From Lentzea guizhouensis (GTDB lineage: Bacteria; Actinomycetota; Actinomycetes; Mycobacteriales; Pseudonocardiaceae), in contig NZ_CP016793.1 of the NCBI RefSeq assembly GCF_001701025.1, positions 3,224,001 to 3,288,000 on the forward strand: a stretch of 64,000 bases of DNA, read 5' to 3'. Below the pieces are notes generated by a model. It was not told the DNA's origin, made no database searches, and saw only the letters and a list, made by a program, of their open reading frames with translations. Of the stretch, positions 44,858-52,761 are shown in pieces. How positions within the stretch are numbered: the stretch's first letter is position 1; each line of letters starts with the position of its first letter. The position numbers and the translations under genes were made by a program.

Positions 44858-45697
44858 AAACCACTGTGCGGTAGGAGCGATGGTAAGAGCATGGGCTTCG
44901 CCGGAGACGGCGCCGCGGCGCTTGATCCGTTCCGCGTCTACGCAAATGAACTTGCTATCCTGATTCTCACCGAGCTTCATAATCTCTGCACGCTGCGCGT
45001 CGGTGCAAACTATATCGAAAATATCAGCGATGATCAGCTCGTAAGCTTGCGCATGCTCGCTAAATCGAATTTTATTTACGTGTTGCTTCACGTAATCGAA
45101 GCGCACGTCCAAAAAATCTTGGGCCTTAAGTGGCCCCTCGGAGAGCAGTTCCTCGCTGAACTCTCTAAATGCACCTACTTCGCGATTTTTTCCACTCTTG
45201 AACCAGTTCAGGAAGGTTAGAAGGTTCTTTCCGGGAACCCTGATTCGCAGGTCGTCTGAGCTGACTGAATCGATCGGAATGAGGCTGTCTGCGCGTACGC
45301 TCAGCTTGTTGAGATTATCCATTGCGCTCTTGTTGAACTTGTAGACTCCGCCAACTGGCTGATATTGGTCAGGGTATCGCTTCCCTTGGATTAGTAGGTA
45401 CTTTCCTTGTTGCTCGATGCGGATGAGGTATGACAGCGACACGCGTACTTCTTGCTTGCGTAGCCTGAAGCAATCGTATAGAAGTCGAAAGTTGTATGGA
45501 TGGTTGGCAATCATGTCGATCAAGGGTATAAGCAGTGCTGTTGCGATTCCGGTAAATAGACCCACCTTGATGGGCTCGCGCACCCAGATGAGAGCGACCG
45601 CCGAAGCTATGGCGAGGATTAGATAAGCTGCGATTCTCACGATCCATATTTTCTGTGTAGTTGAATATAGCGGATGACGCTGATTGTAATTCAACAA
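44852..45697 (-). CDS. Two-TM protein with degenerate NUDIX domain (SMODS-associated NUDIX-like)
   Basis: 281 aa from TTG 45697 (start uncertain, no clear SD). Two N-terminal helices (IAAYLILAIASAVALIWV and VGLFTGIATALLIPLIDMIA), then a domain starting SYLIRIEQQGKYLLIQGKRY, QPVGGVYKF, and a Nudix-box-like REFSEELLSEG with part of the GX5EX7REUXEEXGU pattern lost. This architecture matches the TM plus Sa_NUDIX effectors described in nucleotide-signalling defence (CBASS-type) loci, but no cyclase is here. Its stop TAA is the complement of the last RT codon: the two genes meet tail to tail with 6 bases shared. Confidence 0.7.
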   Translation of the reverse strand: MLNYNQRHPLYSTTQKIWIVRIAAYLILAIASAVALIWVREPIKVGLFTGIATALLIPLIDMIANHPYNFRLLYDCFRLRKQEVRVSLSYLIRIEQQGKYLLIQGKRYPDQYQPVGGVYKFNKSAMDNLNKLSVRADSLIPIDSVSSDDLRIRVPGKNLLTFLNWFKSGKNREVGAFREFSEELLSEGPLKAQDFLDVRFDYVKQHVNKIRFSEHAQAYELIIADIFDIVCTDAQRAEIMKLGENQDSKFICVDAERIKRRGAVSGEAHALTIAPTAQWFL

Positions 45698-46049
45698 TAA
45701 GGGCAGCTGGGTCTAAGTGGTCTTTGATCCTTGTGTTCGGTAGTTAATGCATGGCGTGGGCATTCGAGTCCTCAATGCTTCGAATTTTCATGGCGGAAAG
45801 TGATGCATTTGGCGCTTGGTGTCGTGACGGGTCAGTGCGACTTCTGATGGCTGCACCGGCAAGGCGAACAGGTCGCAAGCGATCAGCATGTGCCTCCTGT
45901 CTTCCGGCTCGTAGTTGAGGAGCGACAGACTAGACGCGAGGCGGTCGTTGTGGCCTCGTTTAGGTCGAACCGAGCCCAGGGAGCCGTCGTGGCGACACGC
46001 GGGACGCACCCACTTCCCGGTCGGCATGCTGACCGGTATATTTTCGGCC
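45698..46049. other. Intergenic region in cargo, no confident gene
   Basis: 352 bases between the TM-NUDIX and the XRE-ImmA operon. A minus-strand frame of 87 codons (46051 to 45788, beginning MAENIPVSMPTGKWVRP) is open and overlaps the divergent start at 46050, but has no Shine-Dalgarno and no family I recognise. It probably contains divergent promoters. AT-rich segment near 45740-45760. Confidence 0.3.
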
Positions 46050-46673
46050 ATGAAGTCGCATCCGTCAGCGGAGGACGTAGTCGGGGACCTGGGGGACAAG
46101 GTCGCCGAGGGGTTCGCGCGTGGAGTGGCGCTAACCCGAGATGATCTGGCGGAGTACCGTCGTCTGGCGCCGGGCTTTGCGGGTCAGGCGAGTGAGCGTG
46201 GCCTCGCCAACTGGATCCATGATCGACTTTGGTACAACCTCGGTGTCTACCTCGACGGGCTCGACGAGGTGCACTTCCATGATCAAGAGCCGCATCGCGA
46301 ACTTCGCATCGGACTGCGCTACCGCTTCCGGGTGAAGCGTCACACTGAGACAGGTGGTGTGAGTACCTACCCGACGCAGACTGCAATGGACTTCCTTCAG
46401 CAAGTCCCGGTGCAGGAGCCGTTTGATGGGTTCGACGAGATCTGTCTCATCGTCGGGTACGTCTGGGACTCCGAAGCTCGTAGCATTGGCCCTGCGGTGA
46501 TCTCGCTTCGTGAAGATCGTGACAAGGTCATCTGGGTGCACGAACTGCCTGAGCCTCCTCAGACTGGAGCGCTGCCGGTCAGTCCGCTGCCGCCTCAGAT
46601 CGACCCCAAGCCGCCTGTCGTGGCTGTCGAGTCCGACGATGCGAACGAGGAAGCTGGGAATGAAGGAGCATGA
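46050..46673 (+). CDS. Unknown protein paired with XRE-ImmA/IrrE regulator
   Basis: 207 aa from ATG 46050 (MKSHPSAEDVVGDLGDKVAE). Predicted alpha/beta core with HFHDQEPHRELRIGLRYRFRVKRH and FDEICLIVGYVWD, then an extended Pro-rich acidic tail (PPQTGALPVSPLPPQIDPKPP). ATGA overlap with the next gene shows co-translation. No known family assigned. By analogy with two-gene toxin-antitoxin-like pairs, it may be the partner whose level or cleavage the ImmA protein controls. Confidence 0.65.
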   Translation: MKSHPSAEDVVGDLGDKVAEGFARGVALTRDDLAEYRRLAPGFAGQASERGLANWIHDRLWYNLGVYLDGLDEVHFHDQEPHRELRIGLRYRFRVKRHTETGGVSTYPTQTAMDFLQQVPVQEPFDGFDEICLIVGYVWDSEARSIGPAVISLREDRDKVIWVHELPEPPQTGALPVSPLPPQIDPKPPVVAVESDDANEEAGNEGA

Positions 46674-47713
46674 GGGACTTTGGCGAGGTGCTCTCTACGG
46701 CACGTCGTGCGAGCGGCTTGACGCAAGAGGAACTGGCGGAGCTGGCGGAGGTCACGCAGGCGACACTGTCACGGTATGAAAATGATCAACGTGCGCCTGA
46801 TGATGATGTGTTGGAGCGGCTGGCGCGCGCACTTGGCGTGACTGCGGACCTCTTCCGCGCTGCTGGTCGTGTGCACGGTGGCCTGGCCGTAGATGCCCAC
46901 ATGCGACGACGTCAGTCAGCCAAGCCGACTGTTTGGCGTCAGCTTGAGGCACAGTTGAACATGTATCGACTTCATGCGCGACTGGTCTGTGAAGAGGTCT
47001 CAATCCGTGCTGAGCAAAGTATTCCGCGGTTGGACCTGTTCGAGACCACGCCGGAAGCTGCGGCCCGGATTGTCCGGATGCAGTGGCGCATGCCGGTTGG
47101 GCCTGTTCGCGGTCTCGTTCGTTGGATGGAGGCAGCCGGCTGCATCATCATCGAAGAAGACTTCGGGACAGCTCGTGTGGATGGCTTGTCTCAGTGGATA
47201 GATGACTATCCGGTCGTCATGATCAACATGCGAGCGCCAACGGATCGCAAGCGACTGACGCTAGCGCACGAGCTGGGACACCTCGTTCTTCACTCCGAGG
47301 ACGTGTCGGCGGAGATCGAAGATGAGGCGAACCGCTTCGCTGGCGAGTTCCTGATGCCGACGGAGATGGTGCGACCGCAGATGAGGACTCTGAACCTTGG
47401 GCGCTTGCACGATCTGAAGCGCGAGTGGGGTACCTCGATGCAAGCCCTCATCGAACGAGCTAACCACTTGAATCTGATCACGGCGTCGCAGCGGACGAAT
47501 CTCTATAAGTCCCTGAGCGCCAAAGGTTGGCGTACCAGTGAGCCGCTCAGCGACGAGCTCCTTCCCGAGGTGCCGTCACTTACGCGCGCTATCGGAGACG
47601 CAATGGCTTCGAAGGGTTTCAGTGCTGCCGAGATCGATCGGATTGCGGGGTTCGATCCAGCTGTGACCGATCATCCGTTCAGGCCTCAGCGCACACGGTT
47701 GCAGTTGGTTTGA
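46670..47713 (+). CDS. XRE-family HTH with ImmA/IrrE metallopeptidase domain
   Basis: 347 aa. N-terminal Cro/CI helix-turn-helix (LSTARRASGLTQEELAELAE...LSRYENDQRAPDDDVLERLA), then an ImmA/IrrE domain with zinc motif HELGH (LTLAHELGHLVLHSE) and downstream EIEDEANRFAGEFLMP, whose Glu is the third ligand. In ICEBs1, ImmA cleaves the repressor ImmR to trigger excision; fused versions are stress or TA-like regulators. Here it may regulate the AICE or be standalone cargo. Codon GC lower than host. Confidence 0.85.
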   Translation: MRDFGEVLSTARRASGLTQEELAELAEVTQATLSRYENDQRAPDDDVLERLARALGVTADLFRAAGRVHGGLAVDAHMRRRQSAKPTVWRQLEAQLNMYRLHARLVCEEVSIRAEQSIPRLDLFETTPEAAARIVRMQWRMPVGPVRGLVRWMEAAGCIIIEEDFGTARVDGLSQWIDDYPVVMINMRAPTDRKRLTLAHELGHLVLHSEDVSAEIEDEANRFAGEFLMPTEMVRPQMRTLNLGRLHDLKREWGTSMQALIERANHLNLITASQRTNLYKSLSAKGWRTSEPLSDELLPEVPSLTRAIGDAMASKGFSAAEIDRIAGFDPAVTDHPFRPQRTRLQLV

Positions 47714-47775
47714 GTGACCTCGGGGCAGTAGTACGTGAGACTGCTGCCCCTTGAAGTTCTGCGTAGGGTTGCACC

Positions 47776-48342
47776 GTGGATCTCGTTTCCTGGGCTACTC
47801 ATGCGGTCGATGATGCGCTGGCAGAGTCGCTGCCTCGCAGGTTTGCTCACGTCCTAGGCGTAGGCGCCAGAGCGCAGCTCGCGGCACCGCTGTTTGATTC
47901 GCAGGACCAGGACGTACTGGTGGCAGCTGCGCTGCTCCATGACATCGGTTACGCGCCACATCTAGCGCACACTGGGTTTCATCCGTTGGACGGTGCGCAG
48001 TTCCTGACGGGGTCGTCTGTGGACGTTCGACTGTGTGCGCTAGTGGCACATCACTCATGCGCATATCTGGAAGCGGAGCTGAGAGGGTTGTCGGCTCAGC
48101 TTGCAAAGTGGGTCGACGAGTGTACGGCGCTCCGTGATGCCCTCTGGTGGGCTGATATGACCACAACGCCTGATGGTGAGCCCACGAACGTGCTCGATCG
48201 AATCGGCGAGATCGAGAAGCGCTACGGTCCGGAGGATCTGGTGACCTTCTTCATCCGGCAGGCCAAGCCCGAGTTGGTTGGCGCGGTCGAGCGCACGGAG
48301 GAACGGCTGCGCGCTGCGGGAGTTGACTACACCGCGAAGTAG
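47776..48342 (+). CDS. HD-domain phosphohydrolase
   Basis: 188 aa from GTG 47776. HD metal site: RFAHVLGVGARAQ (H), AALLHDIGYAP (HD), and LVAHHSC/ WVDECTALRDALWWADMTT (later D). Probable nucleotide phosphohydrolase or phosphodiesterase. Similar proteins accompany HTH regulators in actinomycete mobile elements. Unrelated in codon use to the RT locus (higher GC). Confidence 0.8.
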   Translation: MDLVSWATHAVDDALAESLPRRFAHVLGVGARAQLAAPLFDSQDQDVLVAAALLHDIGYAPHLAHTGFHPLDGAQFLTGSSVDVRLCALVAHHSCAYLEAELRGLSAQLAKWVDECTALRDALWWADMTTTPDGEPTNVLDRIGEIEKRYGPEDLVTFFIRQAKPELVGAVERTEERLRAAGVDYTAK

Positions 48343-48800
48343 GGCGTCGTTCGATCCTCGAACCCGTGCTCGATCCGAAGCCGGATGGACGGGTGGATGT
48401 TGAGTGCGTCGAGGTCTCCGCGGCTGACCCAGTGAACTTCGCTGGACTCGTCGCTGGTACGCAGCTCGCCACCGACCAGCCGTGCCCGGAAGCAGATGGA
48501 GAACTGCTGCCGCACCTCGCCGTCCGTGTACGCGATGACATGCGCGGGGTCTGAGTACACGCCGATGATGCCGACGGGCTCGACGTCGACCCCGGTCTCT
48601 TCCTTGACCTCGCGGATGACGGTGTGGCCGATGGTCTCACCGACATCCTGTGCCCCGCCGGGGATCGAGTACAGGTCGTTGTCGGTCCGCCGGATCATCA
48701 ACAGCCGGCCTTGCTCGTCCTGCACGAACGCCGTCACCGCCACGACGATGTTGGTCGCCTTCGGGGCGTTCGGGTCGTTGTAGTGATCAATGCGAGCCAT
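48327..48800 (-). CDS. Nudix hydrolase, possible AICE immunity factor (Pif-like)
   Basis: 157 aa from ATG 48800. Full Nudix box GGAQDVGETIGHTVIREVKEE then TGV, fitting GX5EX7REUXEEXGU. pSAM2 encodes Pif, a Nudix protein that blocks redundant transfer between donors; position next to the regulator suggests an analogue, though sequence alone cannot prove it. It overlaps tail-to-tail with the HD gene by 16 bases and follows the DUF5919 gene on the same strand after a 10-base gap. Confidence 0.85.
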   Translation of the reverse strand: MARIDHYNDPNAPKATNIVVAVTAFVQDEQGRLLMIRRTDNDLYSIPGGAQDVGETIGHTVIREVKEETGVDVEPVGIIGVYSDPAHVIAYTDGEVRQQFSICFRARLVGGELRTSDESSEVHWVSRGDLDALNIHPSIRLRIEHGFEDRTTPYFAV

Positions 48801-48810
48801 GCCTACCTGC

Positions 48811-49554
48811 CTACCACTTCGGCGGCTTCGCGCCATCCCAGACGCCCTGGAAGCTCTCGGCGTACGTCTCGAAGAGGTCGCCTCCGGACAACCGCCGCAG
48901 GTGCAGGACCGGCGCGTGAGCTGCCATGAAGCCGTGCAGGTGCGTGTTCACGAGCATCTCGTCGTCGAAGCGGTAGATCGAGTTGTAGAGCGTCGTGCCG
49001 TGAAGTCGGATCTCCACACCAGGCACCTCGGCCAGCGGCTTGTAGATGGCCAGAGCGTTCCGGATCTTCGCGCCAAGCGTGGTCTTGCCGATGCCCTCTT
49101 CCTCGCTGCGGCGTGCGACCTCGCGGCTTGCCGGGTCTCCGAGCAGCAACCGGATCCGAACGCCGTTCTCTGCCTTCTGGCGCAGCGTCTTGATCAGGGC
49201 TGGATTGTCCACGAGGAACATGCCGGCGTAGACCAGGATCGAGATGCTGATCTTCGACTGCTCGATCAGGTGTCCCCAGATGTCCTGCGGCACGGCGTGG
49301 CGGTGCGCGTAGACCTGGACGACCTCGGACTCGTTGATCTCTTTCTTCTTCTCCGGCGCGACCGCGTCCGGCCAGAGGTAGGTCTCCGTCTCGCGAACCA
49401 TCGCCGCGATGGCGTGCCGGTGGCGCGGGTACGGCGTCCGATCCTGCGTGATCCACCGTTCGACGGTCTTCGGGTCCACGCCGGTTGCCTTGGCGACTTC
49501 ATCGAAGCCCAAAGTGTTGCGTAGCAACGCATCCCGCAAGCGTTGGTTCGGCAT
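48811..49554 (-). CDS. HTH plus DUF5919 (PLD-like) regulator
   Basis: 247 aa. Helix-turn-helix (LGFDEVAKATGVDPKTVERWITQDRTPYPRHRHAIAAM split as usual) followed by a domain with a phospholipase-D-like fold feel (ISILVYAGMFLVDNPALIKTLRQKAENGVRIRLLLGDP) that NCBI names DUF5919. Recurrent in Streptomyces and Amycolatopsis AICEs next to a Nudix gene, on the strand opposite the transfer genes. Likely controls element maintenance. Confidence 0.82.
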   Translation of the reverse strand: MPNQRLRDALLRNTLGFDEVAKATGVDPKTVERWITQDRTPYPRHRHAIAAMVRETETYLWPDAVAPEKKKEINESEVVQVYAHRHAVPQDIWGHLIEQSKISISILVYAGMFLVDNPALIKTLRQKAENGVRIRLLLGDPASREVARRSEEEGIGKTTLGAKIRNALAIYKPLAEVPGVEIRLHGTTLYNSIYRFDDEMLVNTHLHGFMAAHAPVLHLRRLSGGDLFETYAESFQGVWDGAKPPKW

Positions 49555-49712
49555 GATCTACCCTCCGTACAACTAGGGACGACTTCAATGTAGCCGAGAC
49601 GTCTGTAGTTGTCCTGATGTGTGGTGTTGACGTCCTGCCGATTCGTCGAAAGTCGTAGGTGTCGAAACGTCGGGGACCAGCCTCGACCGGCACGAACGAC
49701 AGGAGAACGACG

Positions 49713-50168
49713 ATGGCGATCACAGGTGGGAGCAGGCTCCCGGCGGGTCACGACTTCGTGTTCCCGAGGGGCGCGCTCGTGATGAGCGTTGAGCCGGTGC
49801 TCAAGTTCCAGTCGGCGGAGGACCGCGCCAAGGGGCTCCCCGCCGAGCAGGAAGTCGACAAGGACAACGGGCAGCTCGTGTGGTCTGTCCTCGTCATCGA
49901 CCAGGCGGCGGAGCGCAAGACGGATGCGGCGGTCACGGTCAAGATCTCCGCACCTCACCGGCCCGTCCCGCCTGAGGCGATCCCCGGTACGGACATCCGG
50001 CCCGCCGTGTTCGAAGGGCTGACTGTCACGCCGTGGATCGATGACAAGGGCTGCCGTGGTGGCCACGTCGGTGAGCGTCACCGCTGCCGGGCGAAGCTGG
50101 GCTACAGCCTGCGCGCCACGGGCATGAAGGCGGCCGTCGCGGCCAAGCCCGCACCCAAGGCGGCGTGA
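49713..50168 (+). CDS. AICE conserved hypothetical protein
   Basis: 151 aa from ATG 49713 with AGGAGAAC. Starts MAITGGSRLPAGHDFVFP and contains GQLVWSVLVIDQAAERKTDAAVTVKISAPHRP. Recurs as the first gene of the transfer region in AICEs, in my recollection; function unknown. Ala/Lys-rich tail. Heads an operon of seven genes through int. Confidence 0.75.
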   Translation: MAITGGSRLPAGHDFVFPRGALVMSVEPVLKFQSAEDRAKGLPAEQEVDKDNGQLVWSVLVIDQAAERKTDAAVTVKISAPHRPVPPEAIPGTDIRPAVFEGLTVTPWIDDKGCRGGHVGERHRCRAKLGYSLRATGMKAAVAAKPAPKAA

Positions 50169-50171
50169 TCC

Positions 50172-50372
50172 GTGGCCGACTTGATGCGCCTGCACCTGAC
50201 GGCGAACCTGCCGATTCGGGTGGAACCGCTTGTCTTCGCTGGACGGGTTGAGTTCCGGTTGGGCAACGCGTTTCCGGCCGTCCTGGTGGTCGACGCGGAG
50301 GCACTGCCTCGCCTTGCTGAGGCTGTCGCTGAGGGACAGACCGCTCTCGATGCGGCGCGGGGTGGTCAATGA
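50172..50372 (+). CDS. Small AICE protein
   Basis: 66 aa from GTG 50172, 3 bases after the preceding stop. Sequence MRLHLTANLPIRVEPLVFAG then RVEFRLGNAFPAVLVVDAEA suggests a small beta-rich fold with a helical C-terminus. No family recognised. Overlaps the next gene (ATGATG). Confidence 0.65.
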   Translation: MADLMRLHLTANLPIRVEPLVFAGRVEFRLGNAFPAVLVVDAEALPRLAEAVAEGQTALDAARGGQ

Positions 50373-50632
50373 TGGGGTTCAACGCCACCTGTACGCCCGG
50401 CCAAGACGCGGGCGCGGCCATGATCCGGGTGACGCCCGATGTTCCGGCGCTGGCTATCTACCTCGACCCGGTCAACATCGCGATCCAGCTCCCGCCCTTC
50501 CCTGGTGGTTCGGACGTGCTGATGCGGTTCTGTCGGGAGTTGTCGCGGGAGGCGGCCAAGCTGGCTGACCACCTGGGCAACCAGGAGGGGCGTCACGCGC
50601 TCGCGGAGGAGGCTCCTGATGTCCGCGGTTAA
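50369..50632 (+). CDS. Small AICE protein
   Basis: 87 aa from ATG 50369. IRVTPDVPALAIYLDPVNIA then a helical FCRELSREAAKLADHLGNQEG. No family recognised; coupled on both sides by overlaps, which supports a coding role. Confidence 0.65.
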   Translation: MMGFNATCTPGQDAGAAMIRVTPDVPALAIYLDPVNIAIQLPPFPGGSDVLMRFCRELSREAAKLADHLGNQEGRHALAEEAPDVRG

Positions 50633-50879
50633 CGCCATGCACTGGGGCCTGGCGGAACAGGCTCGGACGCTGAGCGAGGCGCACGACGTCTTGAGCAAGC
50701 TCCTGCCCAAACCGAAGTCCGCACCCGAGGTGCTGAGGGACTACTACCTCCGCTCGGCCGCCATCTACGCACGCGTCGCTGAGACCGATCGCAGCCACCA
50801 CCACGAAGCCATGTACTGGGCGAACCGTGAGCGCGAGAAGGGAGAGGCGATCAAGGTCACCAAGACGGCGAAGAAGTAA
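50619..50879 (+). CDS. AMED_5909 family protein
   Basis: 86 aa from ATG 50619 (MSAVNAMHWGLAEQARTLSE). Helical and basic at the end (REREKGEAIKVTKTAKK). Resembles proteins annotated AMED_5909 family in Amycolatopsis mobile elements; that naming is from memory. Function unknown. Confidence 0.65.
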   Translation: MSAVNAMHWGLAEQARTLSEAHDVLSKLLPKPKSAPEVLRDYYLRSAAIYARVAETDRSHHHEAMYWANREREKGEAIKVTKTAKK

Positions 50880-50967
50880 GCAGAAGTCCTTATTGGACAA
50901 AGCGCGTGACTCTGCTGGGTCACGTGGCGATGCCGCACGTCTTGTTGCGGTGCAAAGAGAACGTGAG

Positions 50968-51010
50968 ACGCAGGAGCGGAAACCGGCTACCAACCTTGCC
51001 GCTCCTGCGT
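50968..51010. other. 12-bp perfect hairpin inside the transfer operon
   Basis: ACGCAGGAGCGG (50968-50979) and CCGCTCCTGCGT (50999-51010) with a 19-base loop, in the 158-base gap before the zinc-ribbon gene. No T tract follows. Could be a partial terminator setting transfer-gene dosage, an RNA-stability element, or the double-strand transfer/replication locus. Confidence 0.6.
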
Positions 51011-51037
51011 TGTCCACCCAACTCGGGAGTGAACAAG

Positions 51038-51301
51038 ATGAGCGTAGAGCCTGAGCGCATTCGTGCGCTAGACGGGGATCAAGTGATCTCCACCAGGCAG
51101 ACCGTTTCCACCTACGCCGTGATGCTCGACGGCGGCTCGCTGGAGACGATGGAACTCACGGCGGCACAGGCTCGGGGCTTCGAATGCCTGACCTGTCGGG
51201 CGCAGCACACCGCCGCTTCGGGAGCGTTCCAGCCTGTTGGGCGCATCCCGAGTGTGGGCAGCGTCTTCCAGTGCCTCAAGTGCGCTGGCGGTGTGCGATG
51301 A
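51038..51301 (+). CDS. Small zinc-ribbon protein of the AICE
   Basis: 87 aa from ATG 51038 (MSVEPERIRALDGDQVISTR), with GGGAG 9 bases upstream; upstream frame to 50906 lies in the hairpin region. Two C-x2-C pairs (FECLTCRAQ and FQCLKCAGG) about 32 residues apart should bind zinc. Overlaps the TraB start (ATGA). Probably assists transfer or replication. Confidence 0.7.
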   Translation: MSVEPERIRALDGDQVISTRQTVSTYAVMLDGGSLETMELTAAQARGFECLTCRAQHTAASGAFQPVGRIPSVGSVFQCLKCAGGVR

Positions 51302-52761
51302 AGGGCAATCCATGGGTGGACCCCGCACCGTTTGAAGGTGCGCGTCCACGGGTCCCGTGGTGGGTGTGGCTTCCTGGCTGGATCAAGCTTCTGCTCGCGC
51401 CGGTCGCGCTGATCTGGCTCGCCGGCCGACTGGCCGTGAAGCTCGTCCTGGTGACGGGCCGGTACCCGGTCGCGGTCACGGCCTGTCTCGGCGGCTACAT
51501 CGGCTATCGCCAGTTCGGGCTGTCGCCGCTGGTCCTGGCGCTGCTGTCGCTCGTGTGTGCCTTGACGGTCTGGTACGGCCTCGATCGCGGCTCGTTCCTG
51601 CGGTTCGGCTGGTACCGCGTCCTGACCGAGTGGCGGCGGCTCACGGTCTATGTGCCGCACTGGCGCACGGTGATGCGGCTGGCTGAGCTGGCCAAGGACA
51701 GTCGAGGCAGGGAGTACCGGCCGAAGCTGCGGCGTGTCCGGTCGGAGGGGTGGCGGGACAAGGTCCGGGTTCGCATGATCCCGGCTCAGTCTCCGGAGCA
51801 GTGGGAAGCGCGACGGGACAACCTGGCGCACTCCTTCAACGCACGGTCTTGTCGGGTGCGGGTGCTGCGGCCGAGCGTGCTTGAGCTCGACTTCATCCAC
51901 TCCGATCCGCTGTCTCGTCCGGTCGCGGTGCCGCAACTCGCAGCCGTCGGGGACGTCGACCTCAAGCGCGTCGTCGTGGGCCGTACCGAGACCGGTAAGC
52001 CCTGGCGGTTGCGGCTGCTCGGCTCTCAGGTGCTCGTGGTCGGCGTGCCTGGTGCGGGCAAGGGCTCGGTGCTCTGGTCGATCGTCTGGCAGCTTGCCCC
52101 GGCCATCAAGGCTGGCATGGTCCGGCTCGTTGGAATCGACCCCAAGGGTGGCATGGAACTGGGGCAGTGTCCGGACGCGTTCGAGAAGGTGATCTACGAC
52201 AACGGGCCGGAAGCCGTTGCCCTGCTTGAAGAAATCGCCGCAGAGGTCAAGGAACGTGCGGCGCGGTACCGGGGCATCCGGCGCTTGTGGGCACGCGGCA
52301 CAGGTGAGCCGTTCACGGTCCTGATCGTGGATGAGCTAGCGGACCTGATCGCGTACCAGCCCGACCGGAACCTCCGCGAACGCGCTACGCGTGCCGTCCA
52401 GACGATCACCTCGCAGGGACGTGCTCCTGGCTACGCCGTGGTCGGCCTGGTCCAGGACCCGCGCAAGGAGGTCGTCTCCTTCCGGCACCTGTTCACCACC
52501 CGAGTTGCCCTGCGGCTCGATGAGCCGGTTCAGGTCGACATGGTGCTTGGGGATGGCGTTCGGCAACGGGGCGCGGCTGCTCACGAGATCAGCGAGAACA
52601 CGCCCGGTGTTGCCTGGCTCAAGGAGGACGGGCAGCGCGAACCGGAACGCGCGAGGGCCTTCCACGTCACGGACGCGGACCTGGTCGAGCTGGGCGTCTA
52701 TCTCGCCCCGGCCACCGTGCACGAGTTCCCAACCAGCGGTGAAGGGAGGGCGGCGGCGTGA
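51298..52761 (+). CDS. traB: FtsK/SpoIIIE-type DNA translocase (TraB of AICE)
   Basis: 487 aa. N-terminal membrane segments (WLPGWIKLLLAPVALIWLAG, YPVAVTACLGGYIGY, LSPLVLALLSLVCALTVWYG), then an FtsK motor domain with Walker A GVPGAGKGS and Walker B VLIVDELADL, plus sensor-like ITSQGRAPGYAVVGLVQDP. AICE translocases form hexameric pores that move double-stranded plasmid DNA between hyphae. GTGA overlap with the Rep gene. Confidence 0.93.
   Translation: MKGNPWVDPAPFEGARPRVPWWVWLPGWIKLLLAPVALIWLAGRLAVKLVLVTGRYPVAVTACLGGYIGYRQFGLSPLVLALLSLVCALTVWYGLDRGSFLRFGWYRVLTEWRRLTVYVPHWRTVMRLAELAKDSRGREYRPKLRRVRSEGWRDKVRVRMIPAQSPEQWEARRDNLAHSFNARSCRVRVLRPSVLELDFIHSDPLSRPVAVPQLAAVGDVDLKRVVVGRTETGKPWRLRLLGSQVLVVGVPGAGKGSVLWSIVWQLAPAIKAGMVRLVGIDPKGGMELGQCPDAFEKVIYDNGPEAVALLEEIAAEVKERAARYRGIRRLWARGTGEPFTVLIVDELADLIAYQPDRNLRERATRAVQTITSQGRAPGYAVVGLVQDPRKEVVSFRHLFTTRVALRLDEPVQVDMVLGDGVRQRGAAAHEISENTPGVAWLKEDGQREPERARAFHVTDADLVELGVYLAPATVHEFPTSGEGRAAA

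Noticed and set aside
44852..45697. Complete CBASS system
   Set aside because: The TM-NUDIX effector type fits, but no CD-NTase/SMODS gene lies in the window.
45788..46051. 87-codon minus-strand ORF in the cargo
   Set aside because: Start overlaps the divergent gene, no SD, no recognised family. Kept only as a note in the intergenic entry.
48327..48800. Nudix as second component of the RT/TM-NUDIX system
   Set aside because: Opposite regulatory context, full catalytic box, and partner is the DUF5919 gene typical of AICE backbones.
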